Assembly (NCBI GenBank): GCA_020632975.1
Contig: JACKEL010000001.1
Location: 372,001-436,000, forward strand
Source of the DNA: Myxococcales bacterium
GTDB lineage: Bacteria; Myxococcota_C; UBA6777
Direction: 5' to 3'
Length of the DNA stretch: 64,000 nucleotides
In this document: positions 18,272 to 30,180 of the stretch, piece after piece
Layout of the letters: every line of letters starts with the position of its first letter
Position numbering within the stretch: position 1 is the first letter of the stretch
Translations under genes and position numbers: made by a program
The notes under the pieces: model-generated
The model's database searches: none
Told to the model about the DNA's origin: nothing
What the model saw: the letters and a program-made list of their open reading frames with translations, nothing else

Positions 18272-21200
18272 ATGAAAGCTTCAATGCGAGGGGTCACCCT
18301 TCTATTCTTTGGGATATGCGCTAGCTTGGCACTCACCTTTTCTGCTTGTACGCCTCCTTCCCCCAATGACGGCGGCAATCCCGACTCACAAACCTGTAAG
18401 ACCGCTGGATGTACATGCCAAGCTAACCAAGACTGCGGTGATGGCCTAGAATGCACACAAGGCACCTGCCAAAGTGCAAGCGAAGCCACACCCGACGCTG
18501 GCGAGGTTGTGCCCGAAAAAAGCGACTGCGTTCCTGGAACCGCGGCTTGTCGATGCACTCCAACAGGGGCCTGCAATAGCGGACTGCGCTGCGAAAACAA
18601 CCTCTGCCAGTCCTGTCCAGAAGGAACAGCAGGATGCGCTTGTAAGAGCGACAGCACCTGCAACACTGGACTCAAGTGCGAAAGTGGCGTCTGTGCGGGC
18701 TGTACAGGTCAAGCAGGATGTCCTTGTTATGGCAACGGAAACTGTGATGCTGGCAGCAAGTGTACCTTTTCCAGCAATGGCGCAAGTCAGTGTTTGGCCT
18801 GTAAAACGGGCGAAGAAGACTGCAACTGTGAGAAAGACACCGAGTGCGGAGGCAGCCTGATCTGCGTCAACAAACGCTGCATGGACGCCACCAAAGCCAA
18901 TGCCATCCCCAAGTCTCCCAAGTGTTATTCCGCGTGCGAAGGCGATGTAAAGACCAAAGATGGTCAACTCAAAGTCTGTCATCCCCAATACAAGCTCGTC
19001 GATGACTGTCCCGCGGGTCAGACTTGTAGCGAAGGAAGCTGCCTTAGCAGCGAACAGATCAAGCAAAACGACAGCAAGGCCTATCCCTACTGCAACGACG
19101 ACAGCAACTGTCCTTCGTGGCAAGCCTGCGTTCAAGGCCGATGTTACTCGACTTGCCGCTCCACCTCTGAGTGTCCCAACGGCTTTCAGTGTTTTTCTTA
19201 CGTCTGTCGTCGTGAGTGTAACGTCCGCACCAACGCCTGTGACAACCAATCCACCTGCCACACCCAAGGCAGCGATAGCGGCGTTTGCACCCCCAAATCC
19301 AACAACTACCAGCCCAACACACCCGCCAAGACTGTCGCTGGAAACTTCACCATCACGTATCGCAGTCTTTCGCTCACGCGCATCAACGCAGCCCAAAACA
19401 TCGTCCTAACGAACAATAGCGCCAACGAAGTGGACTTCTCAATCAGCCGCTCCAGTGACACCTTGAGTTCTGCCAAACCCCTGTCATGGCTCAAGTTTGA
19501 TCTGTGCAAGACTTACGGCGACGATGGAAAAAGCTGCACCGCTTTTGAAGGTCGCCCCACCGCACAAGACCCTTTCACTGTCCCCAAAGTCGCGGCAGGC
19601 AAACTCGCCATCGTTCGCGTTTCGGGTGGCGACGGAAAGCCCCAAGACAGCAAGGCTTACGACGGCATCCTCAAAGTCCAGACCACCCAACTCGGCACCC
19701 AAGAGTTCAATGTGAGCTACCGCGAAAGCCTCGATGGTCAATGGAAAGGCACGATGGTGGCGTTTGGAAACTTTGAAGACACCAACATCGACAAGTTTCC
19801 AGCATCCGATACGCTCGATCTACGAACGTTGAAAAACTCCTTCTTGCGTCGTTGGCTTAACTTCAAACGCCGTGAGATCGACCGTGACCAGTTCTTTGCG
19901 ATGTTGCGCTCTGTTCGCGAAGGCACTTGGCAACTCAAAAAAGTCGCAGACGACTGCCGCAACGCTTACAGCACCCAGGCTTCTGAAGATGTCCTCTGCT
20001 ATCCTTACTCTTCGGCCAAAGGTTATGAGATTCTTTCTTACAGCCAACGCGAAGCTCCCCCTCCTTCGGGCGCTTCTGAACTGAACTTTGCAATCAACCT
20101 CAAGCAAAAGACCGATACTTCACTTGAAGGCCGCATCGAAACCAGCCAAACCCTCCAGTATGCGGGCAATCCACAGATCCAGCTGACACTGGGTTCGGCC
20201 ATGGGAACCAAAACCCTCGTGCCTTTGAGCGCGATGTCCGCCACGATCGACATCGGCGGTCGCTTCTATGTGGGCAAAGATGACGGTTGCCCTGACACCA
20301 CCAACTTCGACAAAGTCACCTTGCCTTGGTTGGTTCCGGGCTTTGAGTTGATGTCTGAGCCTCGCACGGGCAGCTTGTTCCGCGATCGTTTTGCTTGCCG
20401 CTCCAAAACCCAGCCACGCTCTATTCCCTCGGGTGCTACGAGCGAACAGATCCAAGCCATCCAGGACTACAACAAGAGCCTCAGCGCCGCAAACCCCGTC
20501 CCCAACGGCTGGAAGCTACGCCGTAAACTCGAACTCGTCGATGGGGCCGTGATCGAAGGCAACTATCTCTTCCTGATCTACAAAGAAACCTTCGTCAGCT
20601 TCTTCCAAAACACCACGACGACCACCAACCCCCTTGGCAACAACTTCGCAAACTACGGCTACATGCTGCTTCGACGCGCGACCGCAGATCTCAAAGACGA
20701 AGATTATGTAGGAAGTGTCGCCGCCCAAGAGACCGCTTGTACGGGCAACTCAGGTTGCAGCGGTGGAAAAGTCTGTATCGATAGCGCTTGCCGCGAACCC
20801 AACCGTCTCCAGCAAGTCACCTGTTCCCCTACGATCGTCAGAGCGGCGGTCAATCGGGCGATTACACAGACAAGTGCACTCGCTTCATGGACAGGCGACG
20901 ATCTCTCTGACCTTGTGGCTGCGCTGCTTGGCAAGCAAACCAGCGCAGTGATGGGCAACACCGCTCTTCAGATCACCCGCAGCGAAAACAACGGTGACGT
21001 CGAATACAGCTACACCCGCGACGGCCTCAAGCGTTACATCCACTACTACTGCGAAGACACCAAGCAATTCGATGGTGGCCCCAAAGACAATCCCCAAGCT
21101 TGCCCTGCGGATAGCAAGGTGACCTTCTTTGAACACACCACGTCTGAGTCCGAACTTCGCGCTCATAACTGTCAGTCCACAAGCTGCTTGGGGGCATTCC

Positions 21201-24173
21201 AACAATTCTCGAATAACACAAGCACCTACCGCGAAAACGTACCTTACCGCTGTGTGGATGCGAATGCGGTACTCTGCGACACCAACCGCTTGGATGTCCG
21301 CGAAGGTAAGATCTTCTTCCAAGTGCCCGTACAAAGCACGGTGTTTGTGTCGAAGCTCACGCCGCTCAGCAACGCGCTGTTCGAGGCTTTCCGCTATCGT
21401 TTGAAGTTCCAAAGCCGTAGCGGTGGCAGTCTTGGCTTTACCCCTGAGATGTGCAGTCAGATCGCAGCTTCGCAAACGCCCTATTGCTATGACCCCGCTG
21501 TGATCGAAGAGATCGAACAGCGGGTCAACTGCCTCGAAGCCATCTTTACAGACGATCAGATCCACCAACGTCTCCCCACGGCCGCCCAAATCGAGCTGAA
21601 AAGCTTCCTTACGCAGACTTTTTCTTACAGCAACCAAAGCGTGAATGGTGTGATCACCACGCAGTTTGGGTTCGAAACGCTGAATGCTGAACTCAAGGTC
21701 ATGCTGGGCGATGAGTCCTTCACACGGTCGTTTGCGAGCCGCTACGACTTGGCCAACACCAACCTTGTCTCTTTCCAAGGCTCTCTCTTGGAACCCAATG
21801 GACCCGATCTTTCGGGCTCGCTGGGCTATGAGATGTACAATCTTTATCTCTCTGCCCAGTATTATCAGATGGTGCTCGACCGCTTCTTCTCCCAATCCAA
21901 CACGCTCTATCAGTCCTTTGGTTCCCAGAGCAAGGCCTTTTTGGGGGCGGGTGCGGTCACGAGCTACATGCAAAAGCTGTTGTTGGCCTCGACCCGAAAA
22001 GCCCGTTCTTACAGCGAGATCGCCAAACGCTATCATGCGATTGATCGTGCAGATCTCGCCAAGCATGTGATTGAACGTTCGTACTCTTCGACATTTATGG
22101 AGATGACAATTCTCACACGGATGTTGCGTCAGATGATCCTCATCCTCGATTCACGGGAAGAACCGCAGATCACCTCGGAGATCGAAAAAGTCGCACGCAT
22201 CTACAAGTCCGCCCTTCTCGACATGGAAGAGACTTACAAGAAACTCAGCCTTGAGATGGATAGCTTTGGCATCACCAAAGGCTACGTCCCCTTCCCCGCG
22301 CTGGGTCGGCTCCCTGCACTCTTACAGTACTCAACAGGTTTCGAAGAAGCCCTGACCTACGCCAAAACCAAGATGTCCGACGCCCAAGATAAAGAAGAAG
22401 CCGCGCTCCAAACCAAGCGTAGCTTCGACACCAGCGCGGCGAGCTTTCAAAGTGAGTTGGTTCAGATCGAACAAAACTATGAGAACCAAATCGCCGAGAT
22501 CTGCGGAAGTATCGAGGTGACAGATGCGACAGGTCAAAAACGACTTTATCCGATGATCGCCCGTTATGCCCACCTGTCCGACCAAACCAAGCATCTCCAA
22601 GAGCCTTGTGGTTTGTTGCCAGGTGGCACGCTGTACAACGCCCTCGCAGAGTTGGAAAAGTATCGCATCAACATCATGGGGATCAAAAAGTCCAAGGAAG
22701 TGCTCAAGGAGCAGATCACCCTCGAAGAAGAAACGCATCAAAAAGTACTGCGACATGCCAAGTTCAAACTGGCGGATATCGTTTGGAATTACGCGCCAAG
22801 AGAGCAACAACCTTCAAATTGGAGATCGAAAGCATCCAACGCAACATCGAGCGTGTGGTGCGTATCGGACAAACCCTCAGCCAAGTCGCTGAGATGGTCA
22901 AGTGTGCAGCGTTGTTGTCGGCACCTCGGCGCGGTTCTTTGGGGAACAGACTGTATTGGAGCCGCCATCGCGGCAGGTTTGATCGCAAGGATTGGCGCCA
23001 TCACAAGAGACCGCGATTGGGATACAACAATCGACGCTCGCCAAAAACGCGAAGACCAGGAAGCTTTGGAAGCACAACTCGAAAAAACGCAGCTTCAGTT
23101 TGAGTGCAAAGCTTGCGATGTACGCGACACGACCTGCAACGAAGAAGGCACCGCACAGCTCGAAAGCAAGATCCAAATCAAAGAATACACCGCATCCATC
23201 GCCAGTTTGAACTACGACGCGCTCAAAGCCCAGTACGACGTGAAGATCGCTTCTTCTGACATCGTTCGTCTGCGCGTCAACAAGCCCAACGCCTTGCCTC
23301 GCAGCTCGACGACACCACGCAGTTGGCGATCAATGTGCAGGCCGCGCAAAATGACCCGAACGTGCGTATCTACAAAAACGACGCGATCATCACGGCAGAA
23401 CGGACGTTTGAGGAAGCGATGCGCGAGGCTTATCGCGCCACGTTGGTCTACGAGTACTACACTGGCACGTCTTATGCACGAAAAGGCGATCTCTATTTAA
23501 TTCGTTTGATCTCCTACGGCGACAAGAAACTTGGAAGCTTACCTCAGCCAACTTGAACAAGCCTTTCCGCGACTTTGAAGAGGAAGCTCCGGGAAGCCCG
23601 ATCAGCGCGTCCTTGTCCTGTCTTTGCGCGATGACATCTTGCAGATCCCGCGTGTCGATGAGAACAAGACTGCACGCAACCTCAACGATCGTGTCTCTGA
23701 CTTCCAAAAGCCCCTCACAGACCCCAATCGTCTCAACGAAGAAGGCTACATCGCGATTCCCTTCGACATCTCGGTCGTGCCCGGACAATCGAACCTTTCG
23801 CCCGCCACGTACAACCACAAGATCTTGTATGTAGAAGCTGAGATCAACAGCACATCCAAAGGCGATGATGTTGTCGCGCGTGTACCTCCAACAAAGCGGG
23901 ACATCGATGTTGCGACTCAAAGATGATGGCGACATACGATACATCTCACTTCCCCAACGTACCGCGGTCATCAACACCTTCTTCAATGGTTCCAAACCAC
24001 TGGCTTCGGATATCTACCAAAACTTCCGACTTCTTGACCGTCCCATCGGCAATACACGTTGGGAGCTGATCTTCAACCAAGTATCCGAGAAAGCCAACCA
24101 AGACATCGACCTAAACAGCATAAGCGACATCACGCTTTACATCTATTACACCGACTTCACCAAGGAAAACTGA
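18272..24173 (+). CDS. giant Cys-rich coiled-coil lipoprotein A1 (3' part frameshifted)
   Basis: Surface lipoprotein of about 1,960 residues. The start is the ATG at 18272 behind GGGAAAGG. The signal peptide ends LALTFSAC. Next are about 330 residues of Cys-rich EGF/disulfide modules (CKTAGCTC, CACKSDSTCNTGLKCESGVC, CNCEKDTECGGSLIC), a beta-rich domain, a second small Cys cluster, and then a long helical region with coiled-coil character. The C-terminal beta-sandwich ends in SDITLYIYYTDFTKEN. It reads through cleanly to about 22790. Single-base shifts near 22795, 22915, 23285, 23535, 23585 and 23875 break the last 1.4 kb, but joining frames restores sequence matching A2. The stop overlaps the A2 start (TGATG). 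The family is not recognised and the function unknown; the C-terminus faintly recalls TcA toxins. Confidence 0.8.
23875..24173 (+). CDS. C-terminal piece of A1
   Basis: This is the readable end of A1 after the last frameshift. It encodes a beta-rich segment (RVYLQQSGTSMLRLKDDGD, then NFRLLDRPIGNTRWELIF) ending in the family tail NSISDITLYIYYTDF. It is not an independent gene. Confidence 0.6.
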
Positions 24174-24270
24174 TGTTTACGAGAAGCTTTTTCTTCAGTC
24201 TGCTCCTTCTCCTTGGTGCCGCGCTCCAATACGGCTGCACTGGACCCGAATGTCCGGGAAAACAAGGATG
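24060..24270 (+). repeat. 211-bp junction repeat, copy 1 (A1 end / A2 start)
   Basis: It covers the last about 35 codons of A1, the TGATG overlap and the A2 signal peptide. It matches 29970-30180 with only two mismatches, far closer than flanking sequence. Confidence 0.9.
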
Positions 24271-24940
24271 TACTTGCGACACAAACACGCCTTGTAACAG
24301 CGGATTCACCTGTCAGAGCGGCACTTGCCAAACCGCAACGAGCGAGGAGACCCAAAAAGAACAACCGACTCCCACTGAGTCCACGCCCGAAGATGCCGGT
24401 CCCACCGAGCGTTGCGATGCAGGAAGCGCGGGATGTCGTTGTATGGAGTCCCAACAGTGCAAAACGGGCCTTCGATGTGAGTCTGGCATCTGCCAAGCTT
24501 GCCCAGAAGGAACGGCAGGATGCGCTTGTAAGAGCGATAGCACCTGCAACACAGGCCTGAAATGCGAAAGTAACGTCTGTGCGGGCTGCACAGGTCAAGC
24601 AGGATGTCCTTGTTATGGCAATGGAAACTGTGATGCGGGCAGCAAATGTACCTTTTCTAACAACGGTGCAAGCCAGTGTCTGGCTTGTAAAACAGGTGAA
24701 GAAGGCTGCAACTGCGAGAAAGACACAGAGTGTGGAGGAAGCCTGATCTGCGTCAACAAACGTTGCATGGACGCCGCCAAAGCCAACAGCATCCCCAAAA
24801 TCCCAAGTGTTATTCGCCTTGTGAAGGGGATATCAAGACCAAAGATGGTCACGCTCAAAGTCTGTCATCCCCAATACAAGCTCGTGGATGACTGCCCCGC
24901 AGGACAAACCTGTAGCGAAGGAAGCTGCCTAAGCAGCTGA
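24173..24940 (+). CDS. N-terminal piece of A2: lipoprotein signal and Cys-rich modules
   Basis: Readable 255-codon fragment: signal peptide with YGC lipobox, then disulfide modules (GCTCDTNTPCNSGFTC, CRCMESQQCKTGLRC, CACKSDSTCNTGLKC). A short out-of-frame segment (about 24805-24850) is enclosed by a compensating pair of shifts; A1 reads KCYSACEGDVKTKDG at this place. It ends at a stop caused by one inserted base. Confidence 0.7.
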   Translation: MFTRSFFFSLLLLLGAALQYGCTGPECPGKQGCTCDTNTPCNSGFTCQSGTCQTATSEETQKEQPTPTESTPEDAGPTERCDAGSAGCRCMESQQCKTGLRCESGICQACPEGTAGCACKSDSTCNTGLKCESNVCAGCTGQAGCPCYGNGNCDAGSKCTFSNNGASQCLACKTGEEGCNCEKDTECGGSLICVNKRCMDAAKANSIPKIPSVIRLVKGISRPKMVTLKVCHPQYKLVDDCPAGQTCSEGSCLSS

Positions 24941-27900
24941 GCAGATCAAGCAAAACGACAGCAAAGCTTATCCTTACTGCGACAACGACAGCAACTGTCC
25001 TTCGTGGCAAGCCTGCGTTCAAGGCCGATGTTACTCGACTTGCCGCTCCACCTCTGAGTGTCCCAACGGCTTTCAGTGTTTTTCTTACGTCTGTCGTCGT
25101 GAGTGTAACGTTCGCACCAACGCCTGTGACAACCAATCCACCTGTCATACCCAAGGCAACGATGATGGCGTCTGTACCCCCAAGGCCAATAACTATCAGC
25201 CCAATACACCCGCCAAGACCGTCGCTGGAAACTTCTCTTTGCCTTTCCACAGTATCGAACTCAACAGCGTGACCCCAACAAGCGAGTTTCGTATCGAAAA
25301 CAAAGGCGAGTTCCCCACAGACTTCACGATCTCCCGACTAAACGATAACCTCGGTTCGACCAAGCCTTTGTCGTGGATTAAGTTTGATCTGTGCAAGACC
25401 TACAGCGACGACGGAAAAAGCTGTACCGCTTTTGAAGGCCGCCCCACCGCCCTAGAACCCCTTATCATCAAAGACGTTCCCGCAGGAAAAACCATCATCC
25501 TCCAAGTTTCTGGAGGAGATGGAAAGCCCCTAACAACACGCAATCTACAATGGCAGCATCCAAATCCAGTCCCCGAACTATGGAAAACAAGAAGCAGGTA
25601 TTGAGTACCGCGATCGTATCGAAGGCCAGTGGAAAGGCACGATGGTGGCGTTTGGGAACTTTGAAGACACCAACATCGACAAGTTTCCAGCATCCAATAC
25701 GCTCGATCTACGAACGTTGAAAACTCCTTCTTGCGTCGTTGGCTCAACTTCAAACGCCGCGAGATCACCCGCGACCAATTCTTTGCGATGTTGCGCTCTG
25801 TTCGCGAAGGCACTTGGCAACTCAAAAAGTCGCTGACGACTGCCGCAACGCTTACAGCACCCAAGCTTCTGAAGATGTCTCTCTGCTATCCTTACTCTTC
25901 AGCCAAAGGCTACGAGATTCTTTCTTATAGCCAACGCGAAGCGCCCCCTCCTTCTTCGGCGCTTCGAACTGAACTTTGCGATCAACCTCAAGCAAAAAAC
26001 AGACACTTCACTTCGAAGGGCGCATCGAAACCAGCCAAACCCTTCAGTATGCGGGCAATCCACAGATCCAGCTCACACTGGGTTCGGCCATGGGAGCCAA
26101 AACCCTCTCGTGCCTTTGAGCGCGATGACCGCCACGATCGACATCGGCGGTCGCTTCTATGTGGGCAAAGACGATGGTTGCCCAGACAGCACCAACTTTG
26201 ACAAAGTCACCTTGCCTTGGTTGGTTCCAGGCTTTGAGTTGATGTCTGAGCCGCAGTGGCAGCTTGTTTCGTGATCGTTTTGCTTGCCGCTCAAGACCCA
26301 GCCACGCTCCATTCCTGGCAGGTGCCTACGAGCGAACAAATCCAAGCCATCCAAGACTACAACAAGAGCCTCAGCGCCGCAAACCCCGTCCCCAACGGCT
26401 GGAAGCTACGCCGCAAGCTCGAACTCGTCGATGGTGCCGTGATCGAAGGCAACTATCTCTTCTTGATCTACAAAGAACGCTTTGTCAGCTTCTTCCAAAA
26501 CACCACACGAACCACCAATCCCCTCGGCAACAACTTCGCAAACTACGGCTACATGCTGCTTCAACGCACGCCCTGCAGAACTGAAAGACGAAGATTATGT
26601 GGGAAGTGTCGCCAGCCCAAGAGACCGCTTGTACGGGCAACTCAGGTTTGCACAGGCGGCTGAAGTCTGCATCGACAGCGCTTGTCGCGAACCCAATCGT
26701 CTCCAACAAGTCACCTGTTCCCCCACGATCGTCAAAGCTGCGGTCAATCGTTCGATTACACAGACAAGCGCACTCGCTTCGTGGACAGGCGACGATCTTC
26801 TGGACCTTGTGGCTGCCTTGATGGGCAAGCAAACCAGCGCAGTGATGGGCGATACACCGCCTTCAGATCACCCGCAGCGAAAACAACGGTGACGTCGAAT
26901 ACAGCTACACCCGCGACGGCCTCAAGCGCTACATCCACTATTACTGCGAAGACACCAAGCAATTCGATGGTGGCCCCAAAGACAATCCCCAAGCTTGTCC
27001 TGCAGATAGCAAGGTGACTTTCTTTGAACACACCACCTCAGAGTCCGAGCTTCGCGCCCACAACTGCCAAGTCCACAAGCTGTCTCCTGTGTTTCAGCAA
27101 TTCTCAAACAACGCAAGCACCTATCGAGCGAAATGTACCTTACCGCTGTACAGATGCCAACGCGGTACTCTGCGATAACAATCGCTTGGATGTCCGTGAG
27201 GGCAAGATCTTCTTCCAAGTGCCCGTACAAAGCACGGTGTTTGTGTCGAAGCTCACGCCCATCAGCAACGCGCTGTTTCGAAGCTTTCCGTTATCGTTTG
27301 AAGTTCCAAAGCCGCAGCGGGCAAAAGCCTAGGCTTTACCCCAGAGATGTGCAGCAAGGTCGCGGCTTCGCAAACTCCCTACTGCTATGATCCCGCTGTG
27401 ATCGAAGAGATCGAACAGCGCGTCAACTGCCTAGAAGCCATCTTTACAGACGATCAGATCCACCAACGCCCTCCCACGGCCAGCCAAGTTGAACTCAAAA
27501 GCTTCCTTTGACGCAGACATTTTCTTACAGCAACCAAAGCGTGAAATGGTGTGATCACCACGCAGTTTGGATTTGAAACGCTGAATGCAGAACTCAAAGT
27601 CATGTTGGGTGATGAGTCCTTCACACGGTCGTTTGCGAGCCGCTACGACCTTGCCAACACCAACCTTGTTTCTTTCCAAGGCTCTCTGCTCGAACCCAAT
27701 GGACCTGATCTTTCGGCTCGCTTTGGGCTATGAGATGTACAATCTTTATCTGTCTGCCCAGTACTATCAGATGGTGCTCGACCGCTTCTTCTCCCAATCC
27801 AACACGCTCTATCAGTCCTTTGGATTCCCCAAAGCAAGGCCTTTTTGGGCGCGGGCGCGGTCACGAGCTACATGCAAAGCTGTTGTTGGCCTCGACCCGA

Positions 27901-28757
27901 AAAGCCCGTTCTTACAGCGAGATCGCGGCCAAACGCTATCATGCGATTGATCGTGCAGATCTCGCCAAGCATGTGTTGAACGTTCCTACTCAGCGACATT
28001 TATGGAGATGACGATCCTGACACGGATGTTGCGTCAGATGATCCTGATCCTCGATTCACGGAAAGAACCGCAGATCACCTCGGAGATCGAAAAGGTCGCA
28101 CGTACCTACAAAGTCCGCTCTTCTCGACATGGAAGAGACCTACAAAAACTCAGCCTTGAGGTGGACAGCTTTGGTATCCCCAAAGGCTACATCCCTTCCT
28201 GCGCTGGATGCTTTCTCTGCAAGCAGCCAAGGCAACAACGCTTTTACAGAGACCCTAAACTACGCAAAGAGCAAGATGTACATCGCGCAAAGCAAAGAAG
28301 AGATCGCGCTGCAAACCAAGCGAAACTTCGACACCAGCGCCGCGAGTTTCCAAAGCGAGCTTGGTCCAGATCGAACAAAACTACGAGAATCAACTCTCTG
28401 ACATCTGCGGAAGCGTCGAAGTCACGGACGCTTCAGGAACCAAAGCGTCTCTACCCAGCCATCCCTCGTTACAGCCACTTCACAGACGAAGGCAAGCAGT
28501 ATGGCGATCTTGCGGTCTTTGCCAGGTGGCGCGATCTACAATGCATTGATCGAGACCGAAAAAGATCCGCGTCCACATCTTGAGCCTTCAACAATCATTG
28601 AGCGACCACTTCGAGAGAAGATCAAACTTGAAGAAGCGCGCATCCAAAATACTGTGAGCAAAAAGTTCAAAGTTGGCGGATATTACTTGGGATTACAACA
28701 CAAAGACCAACAACCTCAGTTGAGATCGAAGAAGTCCAACGCAATATCCAACGAACA

Positions 28758-30083
28758 GTGCGTATCGCCCAAGTGATGACCCAAGCCGCAACCATGGTGA
28801 AGTGCGAAGTCATCTCAGGCACCATCGCAGGAAACGAGTGTAAGCCCCAAGATAGCTCGTTTAAACAACGCTTGTTGTTCGCCTTGCCACGGGTCCTTCC
28901 GTTCATTATGGGCGGTGTGACAGAGGGTGTCTTGGCGAGTTTGGAAAATACCATCAAGGAAAAACGAAAAGAAATCCTTGAGTTGCAAGCCCAGTTGCGC
29001 AAGACCCAGCTTCAGTTTGAGTGCAAGGCTTGCGATATCACGGACAAGACTTGCAACGACGAAGGTAGCGCACAGTTCGAAAGCAAGAACCGCATCAAGG
29101 AATACACCAACGCGATCATCAACTTGAACTTCGATGCGCTCAAGGCTGAATACGACCTACAGAGCGCCCTTTCCAACGTCAAACGGCTGCAACAGCAGTC
29201 TCGTCGATTGATGACCCAACTCGATGAGGCCACACAGTTGGCGATCAATGTGCAGGCTGCGCAAAATGACCCGAACGTGCGCATCTACAAAAACGACGCG
29301 ATTATCACGGCAGAACGGACGTTTGAGGAAGCGATGCGCGAGGCTTATCGCGCCACGCTGGTCTACGAGTACTACACTGGCACGTCTTATGCACGAAAAG
29401 GCGATCTCTATTTAATTCGTTTGATCTCCTACGGAGACAAGAACTTGGAAGCTTACCTTAGCCAACTTGAACAAGCCTTTCGTGACTTTGAAGAGACTGT
29501 TGGGAAGCCCGATCAGCGTGTCCTTGTCCTGTCTTTGCGCGACGACATCTTGCAGATCCCGCGCGTTGATGAGAACAAGACCGCGCGCAACCTCAATGAT
29601 CGTGTAAACGACCTTCGCGCGGCGCTTTCCAACCCTGCACGGATCAACGAAGATGGCTATCTTGCGTTTCCTTTCGAGATCTCCGTTGCTTTGGGGCAAT
29701 CCGCGGTGTCGCCCACCACGTACAACCACAAGATCTTGTATGTCGAAGCTGAGATCAACAGCACCGCAAAAGGCGATGATGTGGCGCGGATCTACCTCCG
29801 CCAAGCAGGAACCAGTGTGGTTCGCCTCAAAGACACGGACAGCTACCAGTACTACGCGCTGCCCAAGGTGACCGCCGTGATCAACCCCTTCTTCAATGGT
29901 GCCAAGGTGTTTTCTGCGGACGTGTATCGAGACTTTCGCTTGCGTGATCGGCCCCTTGGCAACACAAGCTGGGAGCTGATCTTCAACCAAGTGTCCGAGA
30001 AAGCCAACCAAGACATCGACTTAAACAGCATAAGCGACATCACGCTTTACATCTATTACACCGACTTCACCAAGGAAAACTGA
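28758..30083 (+). CDS. C-terminal piece of A2: coiled coil and beta-sandwich
   Basis: Intact 441-codon open frame that provides the reference for the family C-terminus. A helical, coiled-coil-like segment includes ENTIKEKRKEILELQAQLRK and a CxxC pair (ECKACDITDKTC). A long helix bundle follows (ERTFEEAMREAYRATLVYEY, AYLSQLEQAFRDFEE), then a beta-rich end (HKILYVEAEINSTAKGDD, then SDITLYIYYTDFTKEN). The apparent start is internal to the full gene. Confidence 0.7.
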   Translation: MRIAQVMTQAATMVKCEVISGTIAGNECKPQDSSFKQRLLFALPRVLPFIMGGVTEGVLASLENTIKEKRKEILELQAQLRKTQLQFECKACDITDKTCNDEGSAQFESKNRIKEYTNAIINLNFDALKAEYDLQSALSNVKRLQQQSRRLMTQLDEATQLAINVQAAQNDPNVRIYKNDAIITAERTFEEAMREAYRATLVYEYYTGTSYARKGDLYLIRLISYGDKNLEAYLSQLEQAFRDFEETVGKPDQRVLVLSLRDDILQIPRVDENKTARNLNDRVNDLRAALSNPARINEDGYLAFPFEISVALGQSAVSPTTYNHKILYVEAEINSTAKGDDVARIYLRQAGTSVVRLKDTDSYQYYALPKVTAVINPFFNGAKVFSADVYRDFRLRDRPLGNTSWELIFNQVSEKANQDIDLNSISDITLYIYYTDFTKEN

Positions 30084-30180
30084 TGTTTACGAGAAGCTTT
30101 TTCTTCAGTCTGCTCCTTCTCCTTGGTGCCGCGCTCCAATACGGCTGCACTGGACCCGAATGTCCGGGAAAACAAGGATG
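29970..30180 (+). repeat. 211-bp junction repeat, copy 2 (A2 end / A3 start)
   Basis: Same segment as at 24060-24270, two mismatches. It suggests the array grew by unequal exchange or is kept uniform by gene conversion at gene junctions. Confidence 0.9.

Larger units (their letters stand above)
24173..30083 (+). pseudogene. giant Cys-rich coiled-coil lipoprotein A2 (many frameshifts)
   Basis: Second paralog, about 1,965 residues if all shifts are repaired. The ATG at 24173 overlaps the A1 stop. The signal peptide RSFFFSLLLLLGAALQYGC carries the lipobox. The N-terminal Cys array is readable to 24937, where an inserted T (AGCAGCTGAG versus AGCAGCGA in A1) creates a stop. From there to about 28757 there are single-base indels roughly every 100-150 bp. 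Examples are A-run shortening at about 25721 and 25829 and insertions at about 25880 and 25950. The last 1.3 kb is intact. Amino acids stay alignable to A1 across frames, so consensus error is a serious alternative to true decay. Confidence 0.75.

Noticed and set aside
20885..22066. 393-codon minus-strand frame opposite A1
   Set aside because: The plus strand carries the paralog-conserved protein; the antisense frame is broken in A2 and A3.
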